This document shows positions 16,930-25,770 of a DNA stretch of 64,000 bases, piece by piece; within the stretch, counting starts at the first letter, position 1, and every line of letters begins with the position of its first letter. Source of the DNA: T1Sed10-7 sp046540855 (GTDB lineage Bacteria; Actinomycetota; Nitriliruptoria; Nitriliruptorales; Nitriliruptoraceae); assembly GCA_046540855.1 (NCBI GenBank), contig JBKHEJ010000001.1, forward strand, positions 6,436 through 70,435. The letters run 5' to 3'. Position numbers and translations under genes: made by a program. The notes beneath the pieces are model-generated. The model had not been told where the DNA came from. It worked only from the letters and a program-made list of their open reading frames with translations, and ran no database searches.

Positions 16930-18660
16930 ATGCGTACACCGATGAGCAGAGCAGGCCGAGGCGTCGCCCTTCCGGCGCTGGTCATGGCACTGGCGCTGGT
17001 TGCCGCCGCGTGCGCCGGATCCGCCGAGGCCCCCACCGAAGAGCCGACGGAGGACAGTGCCGAGGAGGAGGCGGCGGGCGAGGCCGAAGAGGACGCGACC
17101 GGCGCTGACGCCGAGGAGCCTCAGGCCGGAGGCACCGTCGTGTTCGGCGCCGACCAGGAGCCGGCGATCATCAACCCCTTCCTTCAGGAGGGGAACCTCT
17201 ACGCGACCTCCGTCGTGACGACCCCGGTGTTGATGTCGCTGTTCCGGGTCACCCCGGACCTGGAGTACGAGCCCTACCTGCTGGCCGGTGAGCCGACCGT
17301 TGAGGAGGACCCCTTCCGCGTCACCTACGAGCTGCACCCGGACGCGACCTGGAGCGACGGTGAGCCGATCACCGCGGAGGACGTGGAGTTCACCTGGGAG
17401 CGCCGCATCGACCCGGAGGTCGAGGTGGTATCCCGAGAGGGCTACGACCTGGTCTCCGACGTGGAGATCGTGGACGACAAGACCATCACCTTCACCTTCG
17501 AGCGGGAATACGCTCCCTGGCGCACGCTCTTCTCCGACCAGTCGGGGGTGATCCTCCCCAAGCACATCCTCGAGGGTGAGGACCTGAACGAGGTGTGGCG
17601 GGACGAGATCCCGGTCGCCTCAGGCCCCTTCCGTTTCGAGGAGTGGAACAAGGGCGTCGACCTGACCCTGGTACGCAACGAGGACTACTGGGGTGAGCCG
17701 GCACACCTTGATCGGATCGTCTTCCGGTTCCTCGAGGACTCCTCCACCCAGGTGCAGCAACTGCGCGGTGGCGAGGTCGACGTGCTCGCACCGCAGGCGC
17801 AGATCGATCTCGTGGAGCAGGTGGAGGAGATCGGGACCATCACCACCGATGTCGCCAGCGGGGCCCAGTGGGAGAAGGTCTCCTTCGTCACCGAGGGCAC
17901 CCCGGTGGAGCCGCTCTATGTCCGGCAGGCGATCGCCAAGGCGATCGACCGCGACGCGATCGTGGAGGCCCTGATCGCCCCCATCAACCCGGACGCCACT
18001 CCGCTGAACAGCCTGCTCTACACCTCCAGCGCCCCGGAGTACCAGCCCAACTGGGAGGAGGCTCTGGCCTACGACCCCGAGGGGGCGGTCGCGCTGCTCG
18101 AGGACAACGGTTGCGAGCGTGACACCGACGATGTGTTCATCTGCGAGGGCGAGCGTCTGGAGATCGCGTACGCCACCACCACGGGCAACGAGCGTCGCGA
18201 GTTGACCTTCGAGATCATGCAGGCGCAGCTCGCCGAGATCGGCATCGCCCTGACCGCGGACTTCTCCGAGGCCTCCGTGCTGTTCGGCACCCGGGTGTGG
18301 GAGAACGACTACGAGATGGCAGGGTGGGCCCTGACCGGCCAGCCCGATCCGGTCGTTGCGCCCTCGCAGTGGGGCTGCCCCGACGAGGAGCGGGGGACCG
18401 GCTCGCAGAACTTCACCCTGTACTGCGAGCAGGAGGCCACGGATCTGATGGTCGAGGCCAACCTGACCTCGGACCCGGAGGAGCGAGCTGCGCTCATCAA
18501 CGCTGCTGATGCGCTGCTGGCCGAGACCATGCTGTCCTTCCCGCTGTACGAGTCGCCGGTCATCACCCTGGCCAGCGAGCACGTGCGCGGGGTCCGGACC
18601 AACCCGACCAGCGCCGGACCCACCTGGAACGCGGCGGAGTGGTTCCGGACCGACAACTGA
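16930..18660 (+). CDS. Peptide ABC transporter substrate-binding lipoprotein 2 (SBP_bac_5)
   Basis: 576 residues. The signal peptide ends in LVAAAC (lipidated Cys28), followed by an acidic linker and the family 5 binding fold (GGTVVFGADQEPAIINPF, TWSDGEPITAEDVEFTWERR). Long identical blocks with binding protein 1, such as DKTITFTFE and LEDSSTQVQQLRGGE, show a recent tandem duplication. Each copy nevertheless has its own operator and terminator, so they may differ in ligand or timing. GGGAG precedes ATG 16930. It faces the convergent GGT gene across a shared hairpin. Confidence 0.93.
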   Translation: MRTPMSRAGRGVALPALVMALALVAAACAGSAEAPTEEPTEDSAEEEAAGEAEEDATGADAEEPQAGGTVVFGADQEPAIINPFLQEGNLYATSVVTTPVLMSLFRVTPDLEYEPYLLAGEPTVEEDPFRVTYELHPDATWSDGEPITAEDVEFTWERRIDPEVEVVSREGYDLVSDVEIVDDKTITFTFEREYAPWRTLFSDQSGVILPKHILEGEDLNEVWRDEIPVASGPFRFEEWNKGVDLTLVRNEDYWGEPAHLDRIVFRFLEDSSTQVQQLRGGEVDVLAPQAQIDLVEQVEEIGTITTDVASGAQWEKVSFVTEGTPVEPLYVRQAIAKAIDRDAIVEALIAPINPDATPLNSLLYTSSAPEYQPNWEEALAYDPEGAVALLEDNGCERDTDDVFICEGERLEIAYATTTGNERRELTFEIMQAQLAEIGIALTADFSEASVLFGTRVWENDYEMAGWALTGQPDPVVAPSQWGCPDEERGTGSQNFTLYCEQEATDLMVEANLTSDPEERAALINAADALLAETMLSFPLYESPVITLASEHVRGVRTNPTSAGPTWNAAEWFRTDN

Positions 18661-18669
18661 CCATCGCTC

Positions 18670-18695
18670 GGGGGTGCCGCCGCGGCGGCACCCCC
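18670..18695. terminator. Bidirectional terminator hairpin
   Basis: A perfect 26-bp palindrome built from GGGGGTGCCGCCG and its complement gives an 11-bp stem with a 4-nt loop. It sits in the 40-bp gap between convergent genes ending at 18660 and 18701. Confidence 0.75.
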
Positions 18696-18700
18696 GCCGG

Positions 18701-20446
18701 TCAGCGGCCCAGGGCGCTGCCCTCGCGGCGCGGGTCGGCCCCGGCTTCCAGCACGCCGTTCGGCCGCCGACGTACCGCTGAGACCCCTGCGGCCTGCGGC
18801 GCGAAGGCCGGGAGCGGTTCGAGGCGGTGCCCCCGCGCGTGCAGGTCCGCTCGGGTCGCGTCGGACACCCGAGACTCGATCGCGAGCCCGCCCGGGCGCC
18901 ACGCGTGGGGGAAGATCGAGCTGGGCACCGAGGTGGTGACGATGCGTGGTGCCTCGATGGCCTCCTGGACGCCGACGCCGCGGTCCAACAGCTGGACCAC
19001 CACCTGCACCATCGCCTGGCACTGCGCGTCAGCCCCCGGGCAGCCGTAGGCGAGCACGGCCCGTCCGTCCAGCCGGAGCAGACCCGGGTTGCAGGTCAGG
19101 CGGGGCCGTTTGCCCGGGGCGACCACCGAGGGATGGTCGGCCTCCAGCCACAGCATCGAACCGCGGGTCGAGACGGTGGCGCCCAGGCCAGGCACCACGG
19201 GGCCGAGAAGGGCGGGATCCGAGGGCGTGGCGGCGAAGGCGTTGCCGGCCGCATCCATCGCCGCGACGAAGGCGGTGTCAGGGCCACCCTCTCCCGAGGT
19301 CGGGTTCGGTCGGTAGCCCGCGGGCCCGTTCCGTGAGGTGTGCGGCCACGGGTCGCCTGGCGCCGGCAGACCGGGCGCGGCAACTCGGTGGTCGATGAGC
19401 GCACGGCGTTCGCGGGCGTAGGCGGGGGAGAGCAGCCCCTCCACGGGCACGTCGACGTGCTCCGGATCGCCGAGGAACCCTTCCCGGTCCGCGAAGGCCA
19501 GCTTCAGCGCCTCGGCGATCGCGTGGAGGCGGTCCGGCTCCGTGGCTGCCGCCAGGTCCAGATCGGCGAGCAGGTGGAGGGCCAGGGGTACGACCAGCCC
19601 CTGGCTCCACGGGCCGCATGCCAGCACCTCATGGCCACGGTACTGGCCTCGAACGGGAGGTTCGATCGTGCAGCGTGCCGCCGCCAGATCCCGGGCGGTG
19701 AGGCCGCTGCCGACGTGCGCTAGGAAGGCGGCGAGTTCTCGGCCGATGCCTCCCGTGAACACGTCCTGGCGCACCGCCAACAGGGCGGCCACCCGTCCGC
19801 GGTGGGCGTGGCTGGACTCCAGAGCCACCAGCCGGCGCAGGAGACCGGCGAGATCCTCCTGCACCAGGAGCTCACCGGCCTCGGGCGCCCGCCCTCCGGG
19901 CAGGAACACCGCTGCCGTGGTCGGCCAGGCAGAGATGGTCGTGTGCTCCGCTGACAGGTAGGCCGCCAGGCGCGGCGACACCGGGAACCCCTCTGCCAGC
20001 TCGATCGCCGGCGCGGCCACCTCCGCGAGGGTGCGGGTTCCGAAGCGCGCCAGGCAGGTCAGCCACGCATCGATCGCGCCCGGAGACACCATCCGGGGTA
20101 CCCCGACCGGCAGATCGCCGTGGAACCTGCGCAGGACCTCAGCACGGTCCCATGCCGCTGGCCACCGCCCCAGCCCGTCCATCGCCACCGGATCTCCTTG
20201 GGCCGGCTGGAGCAGGATCGGGGCCACCCCCAACACGTTCGACAGGTGCGGCTCCACCACGTTGAGTGCCAGACCCGCGGCCACGCCAGCGTCGATCGCG
20301 GTACCGCCGGCGAGGAACACGCGGTGGCCGGCCTCGGTGGCCGCCTGGTGGGTCGTGCTGATGGCGTGGTGCCGCGCCAGCACGCTGGGGCGCCCGGTGG
20401 TCACCAGGGGCGGCGGCGGTACACCCGGCAGGGGCTCAGCGCTCAC
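18701..20446 (-). CDS. Gamma-glutamyltransferase-like Ntn hydrolase 1
   Basis: 581 residues of the GGT fold. It has the N-terminal AGGTAIDAGVAAGLALNVVEP, the predicted autocleavage/nucleophile Thr391 in GPDTAFVAAMDAAGNAFAATPSD, and GLGATVSTRGSMLWL with GKRPRLTCNPGLL in the small subunit. Classical GGTs are exported; no signal peptide is visible here, so a cytoplasmic amidase or peptide-trimming role is inferred. GTG 20446 overlaps the end of the M20 peptidase gene by 11 bp, implying coupling. A paralogue (28975-30693) sits beyond the BNR genes. Acceptor use (transfer or hydrolysis) cannot be told. Confidence 0.88.
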   Translation of the reverse strand: MSAEPLPGVPPPPLVTTGRPSVLARHHAISTTHQAATEAGHRVFLAGGTAIDAGVAAGLALNVVEPHLSNVLGVAPILLQPAQGDPVAMDGLGRWPAAWDRAEVLRRFHGDLPVGVPRMVSPGAIDAWLTCLARFGTRTLAEVAAPAIELAEGFPVSPRLAAYLSAEHTTISAWPTTAAVFLPGGRAPEAGELLVQEDLAGLLRRLVALESSHAHRGRVAALLAVRQDVFTGGIGRELAAFLAHVGSGLTARDLAAARCTIEPPVRGQYRGHEVLACGPWSQGLVVPLALHLLADLDLAAATEPDRLHAIAEALKLAFADREGFLGDPEHVDVPVEGLLSPAYARERRALIDHRVAAPGLPAPGDPWPHTSRNGPAGYRPNPTSGEGGPDTAFVAAMDAAGNAFAATPSDPALLGPVVPGLGATVSTRGSMLWLEADHPSVVAPGKRPRLTCNPGLLRLDGRAVLAYGCPGADAQCQAMVQVVVQLLDRGVGVQEAIEAPRIVTTSVPSSIFPHAWRPGGLAIESRVSDATRADLHARGHRLEPLPAFAPQAAGVSAVRRRPNGVLEAGADPRREGSALGR

Positions 20447-21872
20447 GGCCACCCTCGGCGTGCAACGCCGCGCCGATCGTGGCGAGCAGCACGGCCTCGG
20501 CGCGGCAGGCGCCACGGAAGCCCGCGACCTCGAGGGACTCATCGGGACCGTGAGCGTTGGTCCGGGGATCCGCCACGGCGGTGATCAGCGCAGGTATCCC
20601 GCCCAGCGCTTCCGCCGCTTGGGCCACGAAGGGGATCGACCCGCCCACGCCCGTTGCGACGGCGGGCACCCCGTAGCCCGCGCTCAGCGCGTCGAGCGTT
20701 GCTCGCGCTGGCCGGGTCGCGGGATCGCAGCGGAAGGGTGGCAGCGCGTCGCCCGGGATCACCTCGGCCGTGAGCCCCCAGGGCACAGCGGCCGTGAGGT
20801 GGCGGACCAGGGCATCGCGTGCCCGTGACGGGGACTGTCCCGGGGCGAGGCGCACGCTGATCCGTGCCCGGGCCGCGGCGACCTGGATGCTGGCCGAACC
20901 CTCCACCGAGGGCGCGTCGATGCCTTCGACGCTGAGCGCGGGACGCAGCCACAAGGCCTCCAGGGGGTGTCGGTCACCGCCGCCGAGCACCACCCCGTCG
21001 TGCACACCGACATCCTCGCGCCAGCTGGGCTCGTCGAAGCCGAGCTCGGTGAGGCGAGCACGCTCAGCGGCGGTCGGTCGGTGCGCGTCGTCGGCGAAGC
21101 CATCGATCGCGATCTCCCCCTGTTGGTCCACGCAGGAGGCGAGCACCTGACACAGCGCCAGCAGCGGATCCCTCACGAGCCCGCCGACGACGCCGGAGTG
21201 GACGTCCGTTCGGGTCGCAGCCAAGGTGATCTCGGCGTCCACACGACCGCGCAGGAAGCACGTCAGGGAGGGCGTCCCGACGCCATGGTTCAGGCCGTCA
21301 CAGGCCACCAGCGCGTCAGCGTCGATGCGGTCACGGTGGGTGGCGAGGAGCGCGGGCAGCGTCGGCGAGCCGATCTCCTCCTCCCCTTCGAACAGGACCG
21401 CCACGTGGACCGGAGGTGCACCGCGGGTCGCTACCCAGGCTGCGATCGCCGCGACGTGCACCATCACACCGGCCTTGTCGTCGGCGATGCCACGCCCGTA
21501 GCAACGTCCATCCTCGCGGCTCGGGTCGAAAGGCGCGCGGCTCCAGCCCGGGCCGACCGGCTGGACATCGTGGTGGGCGTAGAGGAGCACCGTGGGGGCT
21601 TGGGGATCGACCCCCGCGGCGCGGCCCAGCACCGCGGGCGCTCCCCCGTCCGCTCGCACCACCTCGACGTCATCCAGTCCTGCTTGGCGGAGCAGCCTCG
21701 CGCACGCTATGGCGCTGGTGGACAGGTCATCCCGGTGCGCCGGTTCCCCGCTGATGCTCGGGATGCGCACGAGGTCCTCGAGCGCGGACAGGTGCGCTTC
21801 GAGGTGGTCGTCGATGTGGGCCAGGACATCGTCGATGCCGAGGGCGGCAACCGGTAGCGGGGGTGGGATCAC
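20436..21872 (-). CDS. M20 family metallopeptidase (dipeptidase)
   Basis: 478 residues. Di-zinc M20 landmarks are in order: LLYAHHDVQPVG (His ligand), GRGIADDKAGV (bridging Asp), LFEGEEEIGSP (catalytic Glu pair), DALVACDG (Asp ligand) and NAHGPDES (last His). A dimerization domain with DVHSGVVGG lies between. It hydrolyses dipeptides or acylated amino acids in the cytoplasm. GTG 21872 follows GAGGAG. It is the first gene of a two-gene unit with the GGT-like gene. The divergent 204-bp gap to the PPOX gene holds an operator at 22015. Confidence 0.92.
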   Translation of the reverse strand: MIPPPLPVAALGIDDVLAHIDDHLEAHLSALEDLVRIPSISGEPAHRDDLSTSAIACARLLRQAGLDDVEVVRADGGAPAVLGRAAGVDPQAPTVLLYAHHDVQPVGPGWSRAPFDPSREDGRCYGRGIADDKAGVMVHVAAIAAWVATRGAPPVHVAVLFEGEEEIGSPTLPALLATHRDRIDADALVACDGLNHGVGTPSLTCFLRGRVDAEITLAATRTDVHSGVVGGLVRDPLLALCQVLASCVDQQGEIAIDGFADDAHRPTAAERARLTELGFDEPSWREDVGVHDGVVLGGGDRHPLEALWLRPALSVEGIDAPSVEGSASIQVAAARARISVRLAPGQSPSRARDALVRHLTAAVPWGLTAEVIPGDALPPFRCDPATRPARATLDALSAGYGVPAVATGVGGSIPFVAQAAEALGGIPALITAVADPRTNAHGPDESLEVAGFRGACRAEAVLLATIGAALHAEGGRER

Positions 21873-22005
21873 GGTGCGCTCCTCGTTCGGTGCACGTCGG
21901 GCCAGGGCTGGCCGGTGGCGACGACCCTAACGGAGCGTGCGCCTCCAGCCTCGCCACCCTGGGGCGGGGTCGCCGACGGTCTTGTCCCGCGTGGGCGACC
22001 CTCGC

Positions 22006-22034
22006 TAGCCTGCCCCGAACGTTCGCTCGTTCGT
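22006..22034 (+). promoter_or_regulatory. Promoter (-10 TAGCCT) with operator dyad for the PPOX-BNR unit
   Basis: TAGCCT at 22006-22011 is followed 3 bp later by CCGAACGTTCGCTCGTTCGT (22015-22034), a good dyad. It lies 43 bp before ATG 22077 and could also influence the divergent M20 gene. A weaker half-like site (GCACGCTCCGTTAGG on the minus strand near 21930) may serve that side. Confidence 0.7.
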
Positions 22035-22076
22035 TCCTCGAACGGGTCTCATCCGGCTGGACACGAGGAGAACCGT

Positions 22077-22460
22077 ATGGCCCTTTCGGAGGACGTCGTC
22101 GAACTCGCGAAGGGCAGGAACTTCGCCACGCTGACCACCATGCTTGCCGACGGGCACCCCGCCACGCAGGTCATGTGGGTCGACTGCGATGACGAGTGCG
22201 TGATCATCAACACCGAGGTGCACCGCCAGAAGTTCAAGAACGTCGAACGTGACCCCCGGGTCACGGTGTGCATCTGGGAACAGGACAACCCCTACCGCTA
22301 CGTCGAGGTCCGTGGCGAGGTGGTCGAGATCGTGCGTGGGCAGCGTGCCCGTGATCACATCGACGAGTGCGCGCAGTTGTACTTCGGCCGTCCGTACAAC
22401 CCCGAGATCATCAAGAGCGAGCGGGTGATGCTCCGCATCAAGCCGCTGGCCGACCTCTGA
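22077..22460 (+). CDS. PPOX-class flavin/F420-binding protein
   Basis: 127 residues of the split-barrel pyridoxamine-phosphate-oxidase-like fold: NFATLTTMLADGHPATQVMW, then DPRVTVCIWEQDNPYRYVEV and a conserved EVV/GEVVEI strand. In actinobacteria this branch commonly binds F420 or FMN and reduces small molecules. ATG 22077 follows GAGGAG. It is first in the unit that runs into the two giant BNR genes. The cofactor is inferred from family habit only; it could equally be a flavin or haem-binding storage protein. Confidence 0.85.
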   Translation: MALSEDVVELAKGRNFATLTTMLADGHPATQVMWVDCDDECVIINTEVHRQKFKNVERDPRVTVCIWEQDNPYRYVEVRGEVVEIVRGQRARDHIDECAQLYFGRPYNPEIIKSERVMLRIKPLADL

Positions 22461-22524
22461 TCGTGACGCCCGTCCTAGGCGTACGTGAACCCGGCCTCCG
22501 GAGCACCTGACATCGGAGAGAGCT

Positions 22525-25500
22525 GTGACCCTGCCGATCGTCCCCCGCCCGCTTGTGGACCTACCGCGGTGGCGCTTCGTCGGCCCGCCGCGTGGTGGCC
22601 GGGTCGTGGCGGTGGCTGGTGATCCGCGCGAGGCGATGACCTTCTGGATGGGGGCGTGTTCGGGTGGGGTGTTCAAGACCACCGACGGTGGGCGGTACTG
22701 GCTGCCGATGACCGATGGCTGGTTCGGTTCGCCGTCGGTCGGTGCGATCGCGGTTGCTGATAGTGACCCGAACGTGGTGTGGGTGGGGACCGGTGAGGGG
22801 GCGGTACGCAACAACGTGGTCCCTGGTGATGGGGTCTACCGCACCACCGATGGGGGGCGCACCTGGGACCATCTCGGTCTCGCGGCTACCCGTCACATCC
22901 CCCGTGTGCGTGTCCACCCGCTCGATCCCGATGTGGCCTACGTCGCGGCGATCGGGGACATCTTCGGGCCGAACCCGGAGCGGGGGGTGTACCGCACCAC
23001 CGATGGGGGGCGTGGTTGGGAGTTGGTGCTGCATGTGGATGAGCGCACCGGTGCGGCGGATCTGGCGATGGATCCGAACAACCCGCGGATCCTGTTCGCG
23101 GCCATGTGGGAGGCTGAGCGCAAGCCCTGGACGATGCGTTCGGGTGGTGAGGGGTCGGGGTTGTACCGATCCACCGATGGTGGGGACAGTTGGGAGTTGG
23201 TGTCGGGCAAGCCGGGGTTCGCCGAGGGCATCCTTGGCCGGATGGGGGTGTCGGTGTCGCCGGCGCGGTCGGGGCGGGTGTTCGCGCTGGTGGAGGCGGC
23301 GGAGGGGCAGGGTGGGCTGTACCGCTCTGATGATCTGGGTGCGACCTGGGAGCAGGTCAGTGACCATCGGGGGATCCAGGGCCGACCCTGGTACTACAGC
23401 CACGTGGTTGCAGACCCCGTCCACGCTGACACCGTCTACTCGATGAACCTGTGGGCGTGGCGCTCCACCGACGGTGGCCGCAACTGGACCCAGTTCCAGA
23501 CGCCGCACGGCGACAACCACGGCCTGTGGATCGACCCTCGGGATCCGCGACGCATGATCAACGGCAACGACGGGGGCGCGTGTGTGTCGTTCAACGCGGG
23601 CGTGAGCTGGTCCTCGATCTACAACCAGCCGACCGCGCAGCTGTACCGGTTCGACGTCGACCCCCGGTTCCCTCACGACCTCTACGCGACCCAGCAGGAC
23701 AACTCGGGCATCCGGGTGCCCTCGCGGTCCTGGAAGGGGGCGATCCGTTGGGACGATTGTCAGGAGCTCGGAGAGGCTGAGTCCGGGGATGTCGCCCTCG
23801 ACCCCACCGACCCCACCACGGTGTTCCTCGGTGGCGCTGGGTTCGGTCACCCGGGACCACTGCTGCGCTTCGACCGTGTGACCGAGCAACCGGCCGACGT
23901 CGCGGTGTGGCCGGAGTACTTCATGGGGGTTGGTGCGAGTGAGCAGCGGCACCGGTTCGGGTGGACCTTCCCGATCGAGTTCTCCCCGCATGACCCTACG
24001 GTGCTGTACATCGGGGGGGAGCGGGTGTTCCGTTCCACCGACCGTGGTATGAGTTGGGAGGCGATCAGTCCTGATCTGACCCGGGATGATCCTGACAAGC
24101 AGCGCCCGTCGGGTGGCCCGATCTCCCTCGATACCTCGGGAGCGGAGATCTACTGCACGATCCACGCCTTCGCGGAGTCGCCTCTGACGCCGGGGGAGCT
24201 GTGGGCCGGTTCCGATGACGGCTTGGTGCACGTGTCTGTCGACGGCGGTGCGAGCTGGCGGGATGTCACGCCGCCGGAGTTGCCTGCGTGGTCCACGGTG
24301 CAGCGCATCGAGGTGTCCCGCCACACGCCGGGGACGGCGTACCTGGCGGCGCACGCCTACCGGGTCCAGGACCGTCGTCCGCTGCTGTTCGTCACGCGCG
24401 ATCACGGTGGTCGCTGGGAGCGGATCACTGCGGGTATCCCTGAGGACGAGTGGACGCGCACCATCCGTGAGGACACGGTCGCGAGCGAGGTGCTGTATGC
24501 GGGGACGGAGCGGGGGCCGTGGATGTCCCGGGATGGTGGGTCGAGTTGGACCTCGATCGCGGGGAACCTGCCGGCGGTGCCGATCTACGATCTGCGGTTG
24601 CTCGGCCATGAGTTGATCGTGGCGACCCACGGTCGCGGTTTCTGGATCCTGGACGACGTCACGCCCCTGCGTGAGGAGCCGGCGGAGCTGGAGGATGAGG
24701 CCCTGCTCCTGCACGAGCTGCCGCCGGTGTACCGCTATCCGACACCCAACGGCTTCGACATGCCGGGTGAGGGCGTGTGGAACGGCGGGTTCTTCGGCGT
24801 GCCACTGGGCGGGGCCTCGTTCACCCCGGTCCGCCAGCTCGACGGGTCGACGGAGAACCTCGTCATCGAAGGCGGAACCAACCCGCCGAACGGGGCGACA
24901 CTCTACTACCACCTCGGCTCAAGACTCGCTGACGATGGGGCTGAGCTCACCCTGACCGTGCGCGACGAGGCGGGCAGGGAGCTGTGCGTCCTGTCCGACA
25001 GCGAGGATGAGGCTGGTCCTCCGCGCCCCACCCTGCCCCGCAGGTCCGGTCTCAACCGGTTCACCTGGGACCTGAGGACCACGCCAGCGGCTTCCGTCCC
25101 CTCCTCCGAGGGCACTCGCTCCGCCGTCGTCGCGGGGCCACGCGTGCCGCCCGGCCGCTACCTCCTGGAACTACGGTGCGGTGCGGCGATCGCCACCTCG
25201 CGGCTCGAGGTCCGTCGTGACCCCCGCGGGTACGCCACCGACGAGGACCTCGTCACCCAGTTCCGCTACCTGACACGGGTCCGTGATCTGGTGGCGGTGA
25301 TCCATGACCAGCTCGAGCTGTTGCGCGGCCTTCGCTCGGCGGTCAGCCGCGTGGTCGGGTTGGACGATGCAGGGCTGGTCGCCGGAGCGGAGGACCTGCT
25401 CGGCGAGCTCGACCGGTTGGAGGCGATCCTCACCCAGCCGGACATGCTGGACCACGGCGATGCGCTCAAGATGCCCGCGGGTCTCGACCAGAAGCTCGTG

Positions 25501-25743
25501 TTGCTGACCGAGATCGTCGTCGAGCTTTCCGACACCGCGCCGAACCAGGGCGCCTGGCAGGTGCTCGAGCGCTTCGAGCGCCAGGTCCTCACCGCGGTGG
25601 AGGAGTTGGAGCGTGTCCGGACCGAACGCGTGGACGCTCTGGTCGCCGCCCTTCGGGGCGCGGATGATGCCACGCTCCTGCCCCTACCGGCGCTGCGGGA
25701 GGAGGCCACGCTGGCCACCGTGCGCGCCGAGCCCCTCGCTTAA
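22525..25743 (+). CDS. Giant Asp-box (BNR/sortilin-like) beta-propeller protein 1
   Basis: 1072 residues with at least ten Asp-box repeats of the form S/T-x-D-x-G-x-x-W (TTDGGRYW, TTDGGRTW, TTDGGRGW, STDGGDSW, STDGGRNW, STDRGMSW, SVDGGASW, SRDGGSSW and others). They cover roughly residues 15-720 and make two seven- to ten-bladed propellers of the VPS10/sortilin or YCF48 sort. A beta-rich region (about 760-900) and a helical C-terminus follow. There is no signal peptide and no catalytic sialidase Arg/Tyr set that I can identify. Function is unknown; propeller proteins of this type often bind peptides. GTG 22525 follows GGAGAGAG. The first 2.2 kb is repeated in the next gene. Confidence 0.85.
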   Translation: MTLPIVPRPLVDLPRWRFVGPPRGGRVVAVAGDPREAMTFWMGACSGGVFKTTDGGRYWLPMTDGWFGSPSVGAIAVADSDPNVVWVGTGEGAVRNNVVPGDGVYRTTDGGRTWDHLGLAATRHIPRVRVHPLDPDVAYVAAIGDIFGPNPERGVYRTTDGGRGWELVLHVDERTGAADLAMDPNNPRILFAAMWEAERKPWTMRSGGEGSGLYRSTDGGDSWELVSGKPGFAEGILGRMGVSVSPARSGRVFALVEAAEGQGGLYRSDDLGATWEQVSDHRGIQGRPWYYSHVVADPVHADTVYSMNLWAWRSTDGGRNWTQFQTPHGDNHGLWIDPRDPRRMINGNDGGACVSFNAGVSWSSIYNQPTAQLYRFDVDPRFPHDLYATQQDNSGIRVPSRSWKGAIRWDDCQELGEAESGDVALDPTDPTTVFLGGAGFGHPGPLLRFDRVTEQPADVAVWPEYFMGVGASEQRHRFGWTFPIEFSPHDPTVLYIGGERVFRSTDRGMSWEAISPDLTRDDPDKQRPSGGPISLDTSGAEIYCTIHAFAESPLTPGELWAGSDDGLVHVSVDGGASWRDVTPPELPAWSTVQRIEVSRHTPGTAYLAAHAYRVQDRRPLLFVTRDHGGRWERITAGIPEDEWTRTIREDTVASEVLYAGTERGPWMSRDGGSSWTSIAGNLPAVPIYDLRLLGHELIVATHGRGFWILDDVTPLREEPAELEDEALLLHELPPVYRYPTPNGFDMPGEGVWNGGFFGVPLGGASFTPVRQLDGSTENLVIEGGTNPPNGATLYYHLGSRLADDGAELTLTVRDEAGRELCVLSDSEDEAGPPRPTLPRRSGLNRFTWDLRTTPAASVPSSEGTRSAVVAGPRVPPGRYLLELRCGAAIATSRLEVRRDPRGYATDEDLVTQFRYLTRVRDLVAVIHDQLELLRGLRSAVSRVVGLDDAGLVAGAEDLLGELDRLEAILTQPDMLDHGDALKMPAGLDQKLVLLTEIVVELSDTAPNQGAWQVLERFERQVLTAVEELERVRTERVDALVAALRGADDATLLPLPALREEATLATVRAEPLA
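22563..24884 (+). repeat. Direct repeat, copy 1 (propeller-coding tract)
   Basis: Bases 22563-24780 recur at a constant offset of 3246 bp in the next gene. Translations in several frames on both strands agree letter for letter, indicating near-complete nucleotide identity over about 2.2 kb. A 22-bp divergent patch follows, then a further 80-odd bp with only a few mismatches up to about 24884. Beyond that the genes are clearly different. Confidence 0.9.
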
Positions 25744-25770
25744 CCCTTCGCCCCCATCAGGAGCGTGACC

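Noticed and set aside
21925..21945. Possible operator/promoter (GCACGCTCCGTTAGGG on the minus strand) for the M20 gene
   Set aside because: Symmetry is poor and it fits the consensus badly. Mentioned only as a weak companion of the site at 22015.
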